Source of the DNA: an uncultured Arcanobacterium sp.
Lineage (GTDB): Bacteria > Actinomycetota > Actinomycetes > Actinomycetales > Actinomycetaceae
Length of the DNA stretch: 64,000 bases
Assembly: GCA_945874735.1 (NCBI GenBank)
Contig: CAMCHI010000007.1
Coordinates: 1-64,000 of the forward strand
Direction: 5' to 3'
Positions 48,050-55,752 of the stretch are shown here, piece by piece (within the stretch, counting starts at the first letter, position 1; each line of letters starts with the position of its first letter). A program made the translations under genes and the position numbers. The notes beneath the pieces were generated by a model that saw nothing but the letters and a program-made list of their open reading frames with translations, did no database searches and was not told the DNA's origin.

Positions 48050-48400
48050 CACCTGTCATCTACCTGTCATATATATGTCATATACCTGTCATGCATTTGT
48101 TATCTATCTGCCACACATCTGTCATATATCTGCCACCCACATCTGCCACCCACACAACCAGTTATCCACAGACTGTGGATAAAAAAGGGTGGCAGGTGGC
48201 AGATAGGTGGCAGATACCAAAACAATCTGCCACCCACACTTTTTATTGATATTTAACCATTTATTACCTATTGGGTGGCAGGTGGCAGATAAATAATAAA
48301 AATCGGTATATATAAAAATATATATAGTTATCCACAGAAATATGTATGTATACATATATATAGACCCGACCAAAAACAATCTGCCACCCGCCACCCGCAC
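48050..48400. repeat. Prophage replication origin: iterons, DnaA boxes and AT-rich segment
   Basis: Nine direct copies of CTGYCA-type iterons begin at 48053, 48064, 48075, 48086, 48097, 48108, 48119, 48130 and 48143: seven exact 11-bp steps and one of 13. The copies at 48075 and 48097 are variants. Inverted copies (TGGCAG) lie at 48190, 48197, 48208, 48276 and 48283, with further direct copies at 48227 and 48381. DnaA boxes: TTATCCACA at 48162-48170, inverted at 48174-48182, direct again at 48328-48336. The stretch 48289-48360 is AT-rich and could be the unwinding element. Confidence 0.8.
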
Positions 48401-48420
48401 CTCAAGAAAGCAAGTGATCC

Positions 48421-48729
48421 ATGCTAGAAAAAAACCTCGAAAAAAAACTCACCACCATCATCAAAAAACACGGCGGACAATGCTGGAAACTAACCAGCCC
48501 CGGCACCGCAGGCGTTCCAGACCGGATAGCCATACTCCCAAACGGCAAAACCATTTTCATCGAACTAAAAGCCCCCAACAAAAAACCACGTCCACTCCAA
48601 ACCCGCCAACAACAAAAACTCAAAAACCTCGGACACCACACCCTCACCATCAACCACCCCGACCAAATACAAAAACTAGACCAAGAACTAGAACAAGAAC
48701 TAAAACAGGAACCAGACAATGCACTATAA
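48421..48729 (+). CDS. VRR-NUC domain nuclease
   Basis: 102 residues. The VRR-NUC PD-(D/E)XK core is visible: GVPDR (Pro33-Asp34) and FIELKAP (Glu48, Lys50), then QTRQQQKLKNLGH. Stand-alone VRR-NUC proteins occur in phage replication modules and resolve or cut branched DNA. It overlaps the helicase gene by 11 nt. Confidence 0.9.
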   Translation: MLEKNLEKKLTTIIKKHGGQCWKLTSPGTAGVPDRIAILPNGKTIFIELKAPNKKPRPLQTRQQQKLKNLGHHTLTINHPDQIQKLDQELEQELKQEPDNAL

Positions 48730-50059
48730 ACCCCACCCCTACCAAACCCAAGCCATCACCCACCTCCTAACCCACCCCCAAGCCGTCCTAATGCTAGAAA
48801 TGGGGCTAGGCAAAACCGTCATCACCCTCACCGCCCTAAACATCCACCACCAAAACAACCCAAACACCAAAACCCTCATCATCGCACCCCTAAGAGTCGC
48901 ACAAGACACCTGGAGCAACGAGATCCAAAAATGGGATCACCTTAAACACCTAAACCCCTCCCTAATCCTTGGCACCCCCCACACTAGAACCCAAAACCTT
49001 AAAACCGGAAACATACACATAATCAACCGCGAAAACCTCCCATGGCTCACCCAAAACATTGAATGGGACTACGACACCGTAATCATCGACGAACTATCCT
49101 CATTCAAAACCCCAAGCACCCAAAGATTCAAAGCCCTAAAAAAAGTCCGCCCACACATTAAACAAATCTGGGGCTTAACCGGCACCCCCGCCTCCAACAG
49201 CCTCCTAGACCTATGGGCCCAATACTACCTAATAGACACTGGACAAAGACTAGGCAAAGCCATCACCACCTACCGTCAAAACCACTTCACACCCACCAAA
49301 TACGTTTACGGACGCCCCGTAAACTACCAACTCCTACCCGGGCATGATCAACACATCTACCACCAAATCCAAGACATCACCCTATCCATGCGGACAAAAG
49401 ACCATCTACAATTGCCCCCAATCACCTACACAAACCACCCCTGCCCCCTCACACAAAAAGCATGGAAAACCTACCAGCAACTCAAAAAAACCCAAATCAC
49501 CCAAATAGGAGACACTGAAATAGACGCAGCATCAGCCGCAGTCCTATCAAACAAACTCCTCCAACTAGCTAACGGAGCAATATACGACGAAAACCAGCAA
49601 ACCCTACCCGTACACGAAGCTAAACTCGACGCCCTAGAAGACATCATCGAAGCAGCTAACGGTAAACCACTAATGGTAGCTTACTGGTTCAAACATGACT
49701 TGGAGCGGATAAAGCAAAGGTTTAAACAAGCCCGCACCCTAGACACTAGTAAAGATTTTAAAGATTGGAATGAAGGGAAAATCCAGTTAGGGTTGATACA
49801 TCCAGCTTCCGCAGGACACGGATTAAACTTACAACAAGGCGGGAACTTGATCTGCTGGTATTCCCTCACATGGTCTTTAGAACTCTACCAACAATTAAAC
49901 GCCCGCCTTTACCGGCAAGGACAAACACAACCCGTATCCGTTACCCATTTGATCGCTAAAAACACGATCGACGAGCACGTAATCAAAACTTTAGAAACAA
50001 AAAACTATACCCAAACCGCGTTAATCGAAGCAGTAAAACAACAAATCACAGGAGACTAG
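48719..50059 (+). CDS. SNF2-like DEAD/H helicase of phage type
   Basis: 446 residues. Walker A EMGLGKT is at 27-33, Walker B DELS at 124-127, motif III GLTGTPASNS, and in the second RecA-like domain HPASAGHGLNLQ and RLYRQGQTQPV. The size and DELS box match phage SNF2-type helicases next to VRR-NUC. It probably remodels replication or recombination intermediates. Confidence 0.92.
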   Translation: MHYKPHPYQTQAITHLLTHPQAVLMLEMGLGKTVITLTALNIHHQNNPNTKTLIIAPLRVAQDTWSNEIQKWDHLKHLNPSLILGTPHTRTQNLKTGNIHIINRENLPWLTQNIEWDYDTVIIDELSSFKTPSTQRFKALKKVRPHIKQIWGLTGTPASNSLLDLWAQYYLIDTGQRLGKAITTYRQNHFTPTKYVYGRPVNYQLLPGHDQHIYHQIQDITLSMRTKDHLQLPPITYTNHPCPLTQKAWKTYQQLKKTQITQIGDTEIDAASAAVLSNKLLQLANGAIYDENQQTLPVHEAKLDALEDIIEAANGKPLMVAYWFKHDLERIKQRFKQARTLDTSKDFKDWNEGKIQLGLIHPASAGHGLNLQQGGNLICWYSLTWSLELYQQLNARLYRQGQTQPVSVTHLIAKNTIDEHVIKTLETKNYTQTALIEAVKQQITGD

Positions 50060-50063
50060 TAAG

Positions 50064-50678
50064 ATGCTTACCCCTACAGAACTCACCACACTACACACCC
50101 AGCTTCAAGAAATCCACCAACTCCTCCCCGAACTAGAAACACTCAACAAAACCCTACTAGAAATCACCGGCAACACCTACACCCTCACCCACACACCCCA
50201 ATCCCACACCTCCCCAATCGAAACCGCCTACCTGCAACTACAGCACCGCCTAAACCTCGTAAACGAAACCCAAAACATTGTCAATCAGTGGGGTTATCCA
50301 AACGACACCCCTACCCCATGGACAATCTGGGTGTACAGCAATCTAGAAAAAATAAACCAAGAAGGATTAATTCAACCGTGGCACCCCATTATCATCACCA
50401 CTCTCCATACCCTTCTAAAAAAACTATTCACCCACAAACACGCCAACAGGTCACTAGAAGAAACCACGCGTATCCTGGAAATCGCTGCCACCTACACTAA
50501 TACTCATGTAAGTCGTGAAGACCTGCATTCAATCCTAGGAGTGCCTAGGGAACGTATCCGCCAGTGGATACACCGCGGTAAGATCACCGAAACCAAAAAC
50601 GGGATCCCTACCTCTCAAGCATGGGAACTACTGCAGAAAATAAACCAGAGAAAAAGCAAAGTAGCAAGGAAAGGATAA
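50064..50678 (+). CDS. Phage protein with C-terminal HTH-like motif, unknown
   Basis: 204 residues, 4 nt after the helicase. The N-terminal helical part (1-60) looks like a coiled coil. The C-terminal part reads VSREDLHSILGVPRERIRQW, a helix-turn-helix, followed by a basic tail. May be a regulator of late genes; no family is recognised. Confidence 0.65.
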   Translation: MLTPTELTTLHTQLQEIHQLLPELETLNKTLLEITGNTYTLTHTPQSHTSPIETAYLQLQHRLNLVNETQNIVNQWGYPNDTPTPWTIWVYSNLEKINQEGLIQPWHPIIITTLHTLLKKLFTHKHANRSLEETTRILEIAATYTNTHVSREDLHSILGVPRERIRQWIHRGKITETKNGIPTSQAWELLQKINQRKSKVARKG

Positions 50679-50681
50679 TTA

Positions 50682-50858
50682 ATGATGGAAGAAAAGTTAT
50701 TAACTCAAGCTGAAGTGGCTAAATATTTACGGGTGTCGACTAAGACTTTGAAGCGGTGGAGAGATGCCGGGAAAGGCCCTAAGTGTTTTAAGATAGGGAA
50801 CAGTTTAAGGTATGACCGGTTTTTGTTTGAACAGTGGTTGAAAAATGAACAGCGATAG
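50682..50858 (+). CDS. 58-aa HTH_17/excisionase-type protein
   Basis: Starts ATGATG 3 nt after the preceding stop, with GGAAAGGA upstream. The product reads LLTQAEVAKYLRVSTKTLKR then KCFKIGNSLRYDRFLFEQWL, a MerR-like winged helix as in Xis/AlpA proteins. It could be the excisionase or a regulator. A terminator follows directly. Confidence 0.82.
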   Translation: MMEEKLLTQAEVAKYLRVSTKTLKRWRDAGKGPKCFKIGNSLRYDRFLFEQWLKNEQR

Positions 50859-50867
50859 TTAACAGGT

Positions 50868-50912
50868 GGTGGCTCTAAATGCTAGTATTGTTTAGAGCCA
50901 CCGTTTGTTTTT
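50868..50912 (+). terminator. Terminator of the early/replication operon
   Basis: A perfect 12-bp stem GGTGGCTCTAAA (50868-50879) pairs with 50891-50902 and is followed by GTTTGTTTTT. Confidence 0.88.
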
Positions 50913-51032
50913 CTATCTAATGGGTTTAATGGTTATTTTTGATTCTTTTACGGTAGTTGCTGGGTGGCTCTTTCCGTATTTTTTGGTGACGTATCGTCCT
51001 GTTTTAGCGCTTCTGTATGATCCTTTGGCCAT
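50913..51032 (-). CDS. 39-aa conserved-type small basic protein
   Basis: On the minus strand AAGGAGGTGAAC precedes the ATG by an ideal spacing. The frame encodes a basic peptide containing GSYRSAKTGRYVTKKYG and TTVKES. The SAKTGRYVT...TTVKES pattern is common in small proteins of actinobacteria and their mobile elements; function unknown. It is transcribed against the surrounding phage genes. Confidence 0.78.
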   Translation of the reverse strand: MAKGSYRSAKTGRYVTKKYGKSHPATTVKESKITIKPIR

Positions 51033-51218
51033 GTTCACCTCCTTACATAACAGACTTGAATACCTATTTGCGGACATTCATAGAATAATAGAACACAATA
51101 TGTAGTAGCTTCACGACACACTCACCACTACATATTGACAATTGGTTAAAAATCTGTCACGCTTGAGGGGTAGAAGTCTACCCACTTCTACATTTTTTAT
51201 ATCTACATATTAAACATT

Positions 51219-51260
51219 TTGTCTAGTATAGTTGCAAAAAGTTGTCTAGTGTTATAGAAT
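51219..51260 (+). promoter_or_regulatory. Leaderless hicAB promoter with direct-repeat operators
   Basis: TTGCAA (51232-51237) and TAGAAT (51255-51260) are 17 nt apart; the hicA ATG begins 6 nt after the -10. TTGTCTAGTAT (51219-51229) and TTGTCTAGTGT (51242-51252) flank and overlap the promoter and are probably HicB-binding repeats. Confidence 0.65.
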
Positions 51261-51266
51261 AATGGT

Positions 51267-51467
51267 ATGGTAGCACCGCAACAAACCAGAAAAGTAACAC
51301 AACTCCTAAAATCCCTAAAATGGGAAAAAATACGAACCAAAGGCTCACACAGTACTTGGAAATCACCAAAAGGAACAACCATAATCATCCCAGACGGACA
51401 CAAAACTATAAGCCCAGGCGTCTACCAACAACTCCTCAAAGCAATAGAAAAAGACAATCAAAAATGA
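51267..51467 (+). CDS. hicA: HicA-type mRNA interferase toxin
   Basis: 66 residues. The double-stranded RNA-binding-like fold with the catalytic His in RTKGSHSTWKSP and the GTTIIIPDGHKTISPG strand is typical of HicA. HicA cleaves mRNA without a ribosome; its stop overlaps the HicB start by 4 nt (ATGA). It appears to be leaderless. Confidence 0.93.
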   Translation: MVAPQQTRKVTQLLKSLKWEKIRTKGSHSTWKSPKGTTIIIPDGHKTISPGVYQQLLKAIEKDNQK

Positions 51468-51841
51468 CAACACACAACATCACCACACACTACGAACACG
51501 GCTTCTGGATGATAAACATTCCCCACCTAGACGGAATAACCCAAGCCGAAACATGGGAAATAATCCCACAAATGGCAAAAGAGTACATACACTTAGCCAC
51601 CAACACCCCAACAGAACAAATAGACATCAATATAACCGAGATAAAAATCGGCGAAAGCACCCTAATAAGCGACGCTCTAACCGCCAGAAAACAAGCACAA
51701 CAGGCAGAACAAACCTCAAAAACACTAACAATAAACGCCCTACAACTAATGAAAACCAACGGACTACCATTGCGCGAAATCGGCAAAGTCTTAAACATAT
51801 CCCACCAAAGAGCATCCCAACTATTAAAAAACCACCACTAA
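51464..51841 (+). CDS. hicB: HicB-type antitoxin
   Basis: 125 residues from ATG 51464. The N-terminal part is a degraded RNase H-like HicB fold (YEHGFWMINIPHLDGITQAE) and the C-terminus is a helix-turn-helix, LPLREIGKVLNISHQRASQL, which would autoregulate the operon. Paired with HicA in the usual toxin-first order. It may stabilise the prophage or act in defence. Confidence 0.92.
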   Translation: MTTHNITTHYEHGFWMINIPHLDGITQAETWEIIPQMAKEYIHLATNTPTEQIDINITEIKIGESTLISDALTARKQAQQAEQTSKTLTINALQLMKTNGLPLREIGKVLNISHQRASQLLKNHH

Positions 51842-51862
51842 CCACAACAACACTCACCTAAC

Positions 51863-51889
51863 AGACCCACTAAAACAGTGGGTCTTTTT
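51863..51889 (+). terminator. Terminator of hicAB
   Basis: A 9-bp stem AGACCCACT (51863-51871) pairs with 51877-51885 around a 5-nt loop and is followed by TTTT. Confidence 0.88.
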
Positions 51890-51928
51890 CCACACCCAAA
51901 ACCCAACCCCTCTCTAAAAAAAACCAAA

Positions 51929-52240
51929 ATGCCAAACCACTCCCTAAAACACAGACCCAACAGACCGCACTACGACACCTACAAACAAAAAGCCCTAGCC
52001 TTAAAAAAACAAACCAAACTCTACAACCTCCCCTGCTGGCTCTGCCACCAACCAATAGACACCAACCTACACTGGAAACACCCTCAATCATTCACCGCAG
52101 ACCACACCACACCACTAGCCAACGGCGGAAAACCAAACGGCGAACTACGACCAGCACACCGCTCCTGCAACTCCCGCAAATCCAACCGCCCCTATCAACC
52201 AACCTCAACCCCACCCAGTAAAAACTCAACACACTGGTAA
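51929..52240 (+). CDS. HNH endonuclease
   Basis: 103 residues from ATG 51929; an upstream GTG (51878) would lie inside the hicAB terminator. It shows CWLCHQPID (zinc Cys pair), FTADHTTPLANGG (catalytic His) and LRPAHRSCNSRK. HNH proteins beside the terminase help packaging cleavage in HK97-type phages. Confidence 0.9.
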   Translation: MPNHSLKHRPNRPHYDTYKQKALALKKQTKLYNLPCWLCHQPIDTNLHWKHPQSFTADHTTPLANGGKPNGELRPAHRSCNSRKSNRPYQPTSTPPSKNSTHW

Positions 52241-52339
52241 AAAACCATACAACACCCTCAAAACCGCAACTAGCACACAACAACAAGACCTGATATACTC
52301 AAAACCACCTCTAAAACGCTCCCAGAAGCGTTAAACCTA

Positions 52340-52380
52340 GGGGGACTACCCCCACCACACACCACACCGGCGCACCGCCG
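52340..52380. other. Candidate cos/packaging region
   Basis: GGGGG-ACTA-CCCCC (52340-52353) and CGGCG-CAC-CGCCG (52368-52380) are GC-rich inverted repeats in the otherwise AC-rich 250-nt gap between HNH and small terminase. Position fits a cos site; the cleavage site itself cannot be read. Confidence 0.35.
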
Positions 52381-52491
52381 CATAGTCGAGTTTTCCTTCA
52401 GGGGTATATAAAACCAAACACGGAGAACCTAACACCCCAACCACATATATAAACTTACCCTCTACCCCCCCTTTTTTTTAAGGAGGCGAAA

Positions 52492-52911
52492 TTGAGCAAA
52501 CCTTTACAACCATGCGGCACAGAAGCCGCCTACCGTCGCCACCTCTACCATAAAGAACAACCCTGCGAAGCATGTAAAAAAGCAAGCAGAGCAGACTGGA
52601 AACAAAGACAAGAAAAGAAAAAAGACGCCCAAATACTTAAAACCCTACAAGTAGCCGACACCCTACCTGTACTTGATGAGAAACAAATTTTAGAAGAAAC
52701 TTTGAAAGTGCTTCGAGCCCAGTTACAAGACGCACCTCCGCAAGCAGTAGCTTCTATCGCTAAAGGGATCAGGGACACTCTGGAGGCGTTGCGTGGAGAC
52801 ACGGAGAAACAAGGAAAGAAAATCGTGGATAAGGGGACTGGTGGTTTGATTGACGAGATTGCAAGGGCACGCGCTAAACGTAAGGAAAGGATCGCAAACA
52901 CCGCGCTTTAG
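52492..52911 (+). CDS. Terminase small subunit
   Basis: 139 residues from TTG 52492 with AAGGAGG (52480-52486). The N-terminal CGTEAAYRRHLYHKEQPCEAC pattern, with Cys pairs, is typical of actinophage small terminases; helical middle and basic C-terminus follow. It recognises phage DNA for packaging. It overlaps the large-subunit frame by about 60 nt. Confidence 0.85.
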   Translation: MSKPLQPCGTEAAYRRHLYHKEQPCEACKKASRADWKQRQEKKKDAQILKTLQVADTLPVLDEKQILEETLKVLRAQLQDAPPQAVASIAKGIRDTLEALRGDTEKQGKKIVDKGTGGLIDEIARARAKRKERIANTAL

Positions 52912-54346
52912 TCATATACCCGATTATGTGACTAGTGCAGCTAATGAGGCTATTGATTTAATGGCTCTTTCGGGCGCTGCCTGTGATCCTTGGCAGAAAT
53001 ACGTGTTAGAAGGGGCGCTCGGGGAAAGAGCAGACGGGAGATGGTCAGCGTTCGAGGTGGCTTTGATTGTTCCTCGCCAAAATGGGAAAAATTTTATTCT
53101 AGAGGCTCGCGAGTTAGCGGGTCTTTTCTTTTTTAGGGAAAAAGAGATCGTGCATTCGGCGCACAGGGCAGACACGGCTCGTGATGCTTTCCGGAAATTC
53201 GAGTACCGGATCAGATCCACACCGGCTTTCATTGAACAAGTGCAAGGTTATCATGTGGGAAAAGACCCGTTCGATCATCGCATATCCGGTATCCGTATTT
53301 CAGCTGGAGAAATGAGCATACAGTTAAAGAACGGGAATAAGATTAGTTGGCGTACTCGGGTTACTGGTACTGGGCGTGGTTTAACCGGCGATCTGGTAAT
53401 AATTGATGAGGCGTTAGATGTGGATGCGGAGACTATGGCTGGTTTACTACCGGTGATGTCTGCTCGTTCTATGGATGGTAATCCGCAAATATGGTACACG
53501 TCTAGTGCCGGTTTGCATCATTCTTACCAGTTAGCGTCCGTGCGGGAGCGAGGTTTAAGCGGTGTAGAACCGCGTTTAGCGTATTTTGAGTGGTCAGCGC
53601 CCGATGAAGCAGAAACGTCCGATAAAAATGCGTGGTATATGGCTAATCCTAGTTTAGGTACACGCATTAGTGAAGAATATATTGAGTCTACCGAGTATGC
53701 GGCGTTAGAAGATGAACAGTTCAGGCGGGAACGGCTCGGGATTTGGGCAAAACTTGGCGGGAATGCGGCAATCACCCCTGGGGCGTGGAAGAAAAACCTT
53801 GATACGTGCTCGATCCCAACCGATACTCTCGTGTTCGCGCTCGATGTTCCACCCGCCCGTGATAGTGCCTCTATCGCGGTAGCTTCCCTACGTGCAGATG
53901 GGCGTACCCATATAGAACTAGTAGATCGGAGGGTTGGCACGTCGTGGGTTGTTGAACGGCTTTTAGAACTACAGGAAGCGTGGAGTCCTGCCTGTACGGT
54001 GGTAGAAGCAGGCTCTGCTGCCGGTGCCTTAATTCCTGATTTACGTAAAGCTAAAGTGAAGCTGAAGCAAGTAACTATGCGGGACTACATGCAAGGCTGT
54101 GCAAGATTCTATGATGCCGTGAAACAAGGAAAACTGTGCCATATCGGTCAAGAAGAACTCGATGCGGCAGTCAATGTTGCGGAATTTAAATTTGTCGGGG
54201 ACTCGTTGTTTAAGTGGAAACGAGGCTCGCTAGATGTGGATATATCCCCGCTAGTGGCTTGCACACTAGCTTTCTACGGGCTGCCTTCAGGTAAGGATAA
54301 GCCTTTGAATGAGACTGGTAATGGTTGGAGGATTGTTGGTTTATGA
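52850..54346 (+). CDS. Terminase large subunit
   Basis: 498 residues from TTG 52850; TTG 52859 and GTG 52927 are other starts. The ATPase part has the DPWQ adenine motif, Walker A-type VPRQNGKN and Walker B LVIIDEALD. The nuclease part includes FALDVPPARDSAS and a late ELDAAVNVAEFKF. This is the packaging motor and headful or cos nuclease. The upstream-start region RKGSQTPRFSH matches other actinophage terminases. Confidence 0.93.
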   Translation: MTRLQGHALNVRKGSQTPRFSHIPDYVTSAANEAIDLMALSGAACDPWQKYVLEGALGERADGRWSAFEVALIVPRQNGKNFILEARELAGLFFFREKEIVHSAHRADTARDAFRKFEYRIRSTPAFIEQVQGYHVGKDPFDHRISGIRISAGEMSIQLKNGNKISWRTRVTGTGRGLTGDLVIIDEALDVDAETMAGLLPVMSARSMDGNPQIWYTSSAGLHHSYQLASVRERGLSGVEPRLAYFEWSAPDEAETSDKNAWYMANPSLGTRISEEYIESTEYAALEDEQFRRERLGIWAKLGGNAAITPGAWKKNLDTCSIPTDTLVFALDVPPARDSASIAVASLRADGRTHIELVDRRVGTSWVVERLLELQEAWSPACTVVEAGSAAGALIPDLRKAKVKLKQVTMRDYMQGCARFYDAVKQGKLCHIGQEELDAAVNVAEFKFVGDSLFKWKRGSLDVDISPLVACTLAFYGLPSGKDKPLNETGNGWRIVGL

Positions 54347-55752
54347 GGATTAAAGGTTTAACTAGTAGTGAGCAGGCGCTGGTAGAGCGTCTGCTCAAAC
54401 TTTTAAAAACAAAGCATGACCGGAACAAGCTACGCTCATCCTACATGGATGGTAAACATATGCTTGATAACCTACCGCCTACTGCTCCGCCTTATCTTTC
54501 CCAACTGAAAACCGTGCTAGGCTGGCCAGCTAAAGCGGTGGAACATTTAGCTAGAAGAATCCGGTTAGAAAACTTCACCACCCCCAACAGTGACCTCTCT
54601 GCATTCGGGTTAGATCAGATACTTCAAGATAATGACTATTACGCGACTGTTGCGCAGGCTCAAATATCTTCCCTAGTGCACTCCACGGTTTTCCAGACAG
54701 TAACAACTGGTGGGGAAGGTGAACCCGAGGTGTTGATCCATCAAGTATCAGCGTTGGAAGGTACAGGGGAATGGGATTATCGTTTACGCCGGTTAAAGAA
54801 TTTTATATCTGTACAGTCTTGGGGTGTTCCTACTGCTGGGCAGTTAGATTTAACCCGTAGTGGGGCGTTCACGCTTTTCACTGATTATCAAGTAGTTACT
54901 GTGATAGATGGGCAGGTAGTGGAGCGAGCCACTGACCAGATAGTGCGCCTGCCGGTCACTCATTTACCGTATAAACCTAGAATTGATCGTCCTGTTGGAT
55001 CTTCACGTATCTCAAGAGCAGTAATGGCTTTGACGGATACGGCGGTGCGTACGCTTTTAAGATCGGAAGGAACAGCCGATTTGTATGGGGTGCCGTGGTT
55101 TGTGATATTCGGGCCAGACGAGTCCGCGTTTAGTAAAAGTTCTTGGCAGATGGTGACTAACCGGATTAATGCTATCCCAGATGTTGTTGATGTGGACGGC
55201 ACCCGTCAGCGTGCAGACGTGAAACAGTTCTCGCAAGGAGCACAAACCCCGCACGTAGACCAGTTACAAGTAATTGCAGGGTTGTTTGCCGGGGAAACCA
55301 ATATACCCGTGTCTAGTTTAGGGGTGGGTTTAACCCAAGCTAACCCTACCAGTGCTGAATCCTATATCGCCTCGCGTGAAGATTTGATAGCTGAAGCGGA
55401 AGACGCGCAGACTTTTTGGTCTACTCCGCACGTGAACACGATGCAGTGGGCGTGGATGATCGCTAACCAAACCAGTGAACTGCCGCAAGAGTTACAAAAA
55501 CTTGCCCCGATCTGGCGGGACGCTAGACATACTTCTCGAGCCTCAGCAGCAGACGCAACCGTGAAACTAGTATCTGCTCTGCCATGGCTAGCAGAATCAG
55601 AAACCATGCTCGAGACCCTCGGTTTTGATCATAGTGTCACCGCGCGGTTAAAAACCGAGCAACGGCGCGCTAGAAGCGGGGCGTTAATGCTAGACCTGAT
55701 AGGGGAAAAACATGGCCAGCAGACAAGAGATAGAAGCACTACGCAAAGCTAA
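54343..55752 (+). CDS. Portal protein (SPP1 gp6-like)
   Basis: 469 residues from ATG 54343, overlapping the terminase stop (ATGA). It has the portal-type core with DGKHMLDNLPPT, NRIRLENF-like segments, RIDRPVGSSRISRAVMALTD and NPTSAESYIASREDL. The portal is the dodecameric ring through which DNA enters the capsid. The end overlaps the MuF gene by 41 nt. Confidence 0.92.
   Translation: MRIKGLTSSEQALVERLLKLLKTKHDRNKLRSSYMDGKHMLDNLPPTAPPYLSQLKTVLGWPAKAVEHLARRIRLENFTTPNSDLSAFGLDQILQDNDYYATVAQAQISSLVHSTVFQTVTTGGEGEPEVLIHQVSALEGTGEWDYRLRRLKNFISVQSWGVPTAGQLDLTRSGAFTLFTDYQVVTVIDGQVVERATDQIVRLPVTHLPYKPRIDRPVGSSRISRAVMALTDTAVRTLLRSEGTADLYGVPWFVIFGPDESAFSKSSWQMVTNRINAIPDVVDVDGTRQRADVKQFSQGAQTPHVDQLQVIAGLFAGETNIPVSSLGVGLTQANPTSAESYIASREDLIAEAEDAQTFWSTPHVNTMQWAWMIANQTSELPQELQKLAPIWRDARHTSRASAADATVKLVSALPWLAESETMLETLGFDHSVTARLKTEQRRARSGALMLDLIGEKHGQQTRDRSTTQS

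Noticed and set aside
48053..48150. Repeat array considered as CRISPR
   Set aside because: Repeat unit is 11 bp without unique spacers and no cas genes are present; phased iterons with DnaA boxes fit an origin.
50905..51105. 66-codon plus-strand frame between the terminator and hicA
   Set aside because: No ribosome binding site; it runs opposite a microprotein gene with an ideal one (50913-51032, minus).
51878..51928. Upstream GTG start for the HNH gene
   Set aside because: It lies in the right arm of the hicAB terminator.
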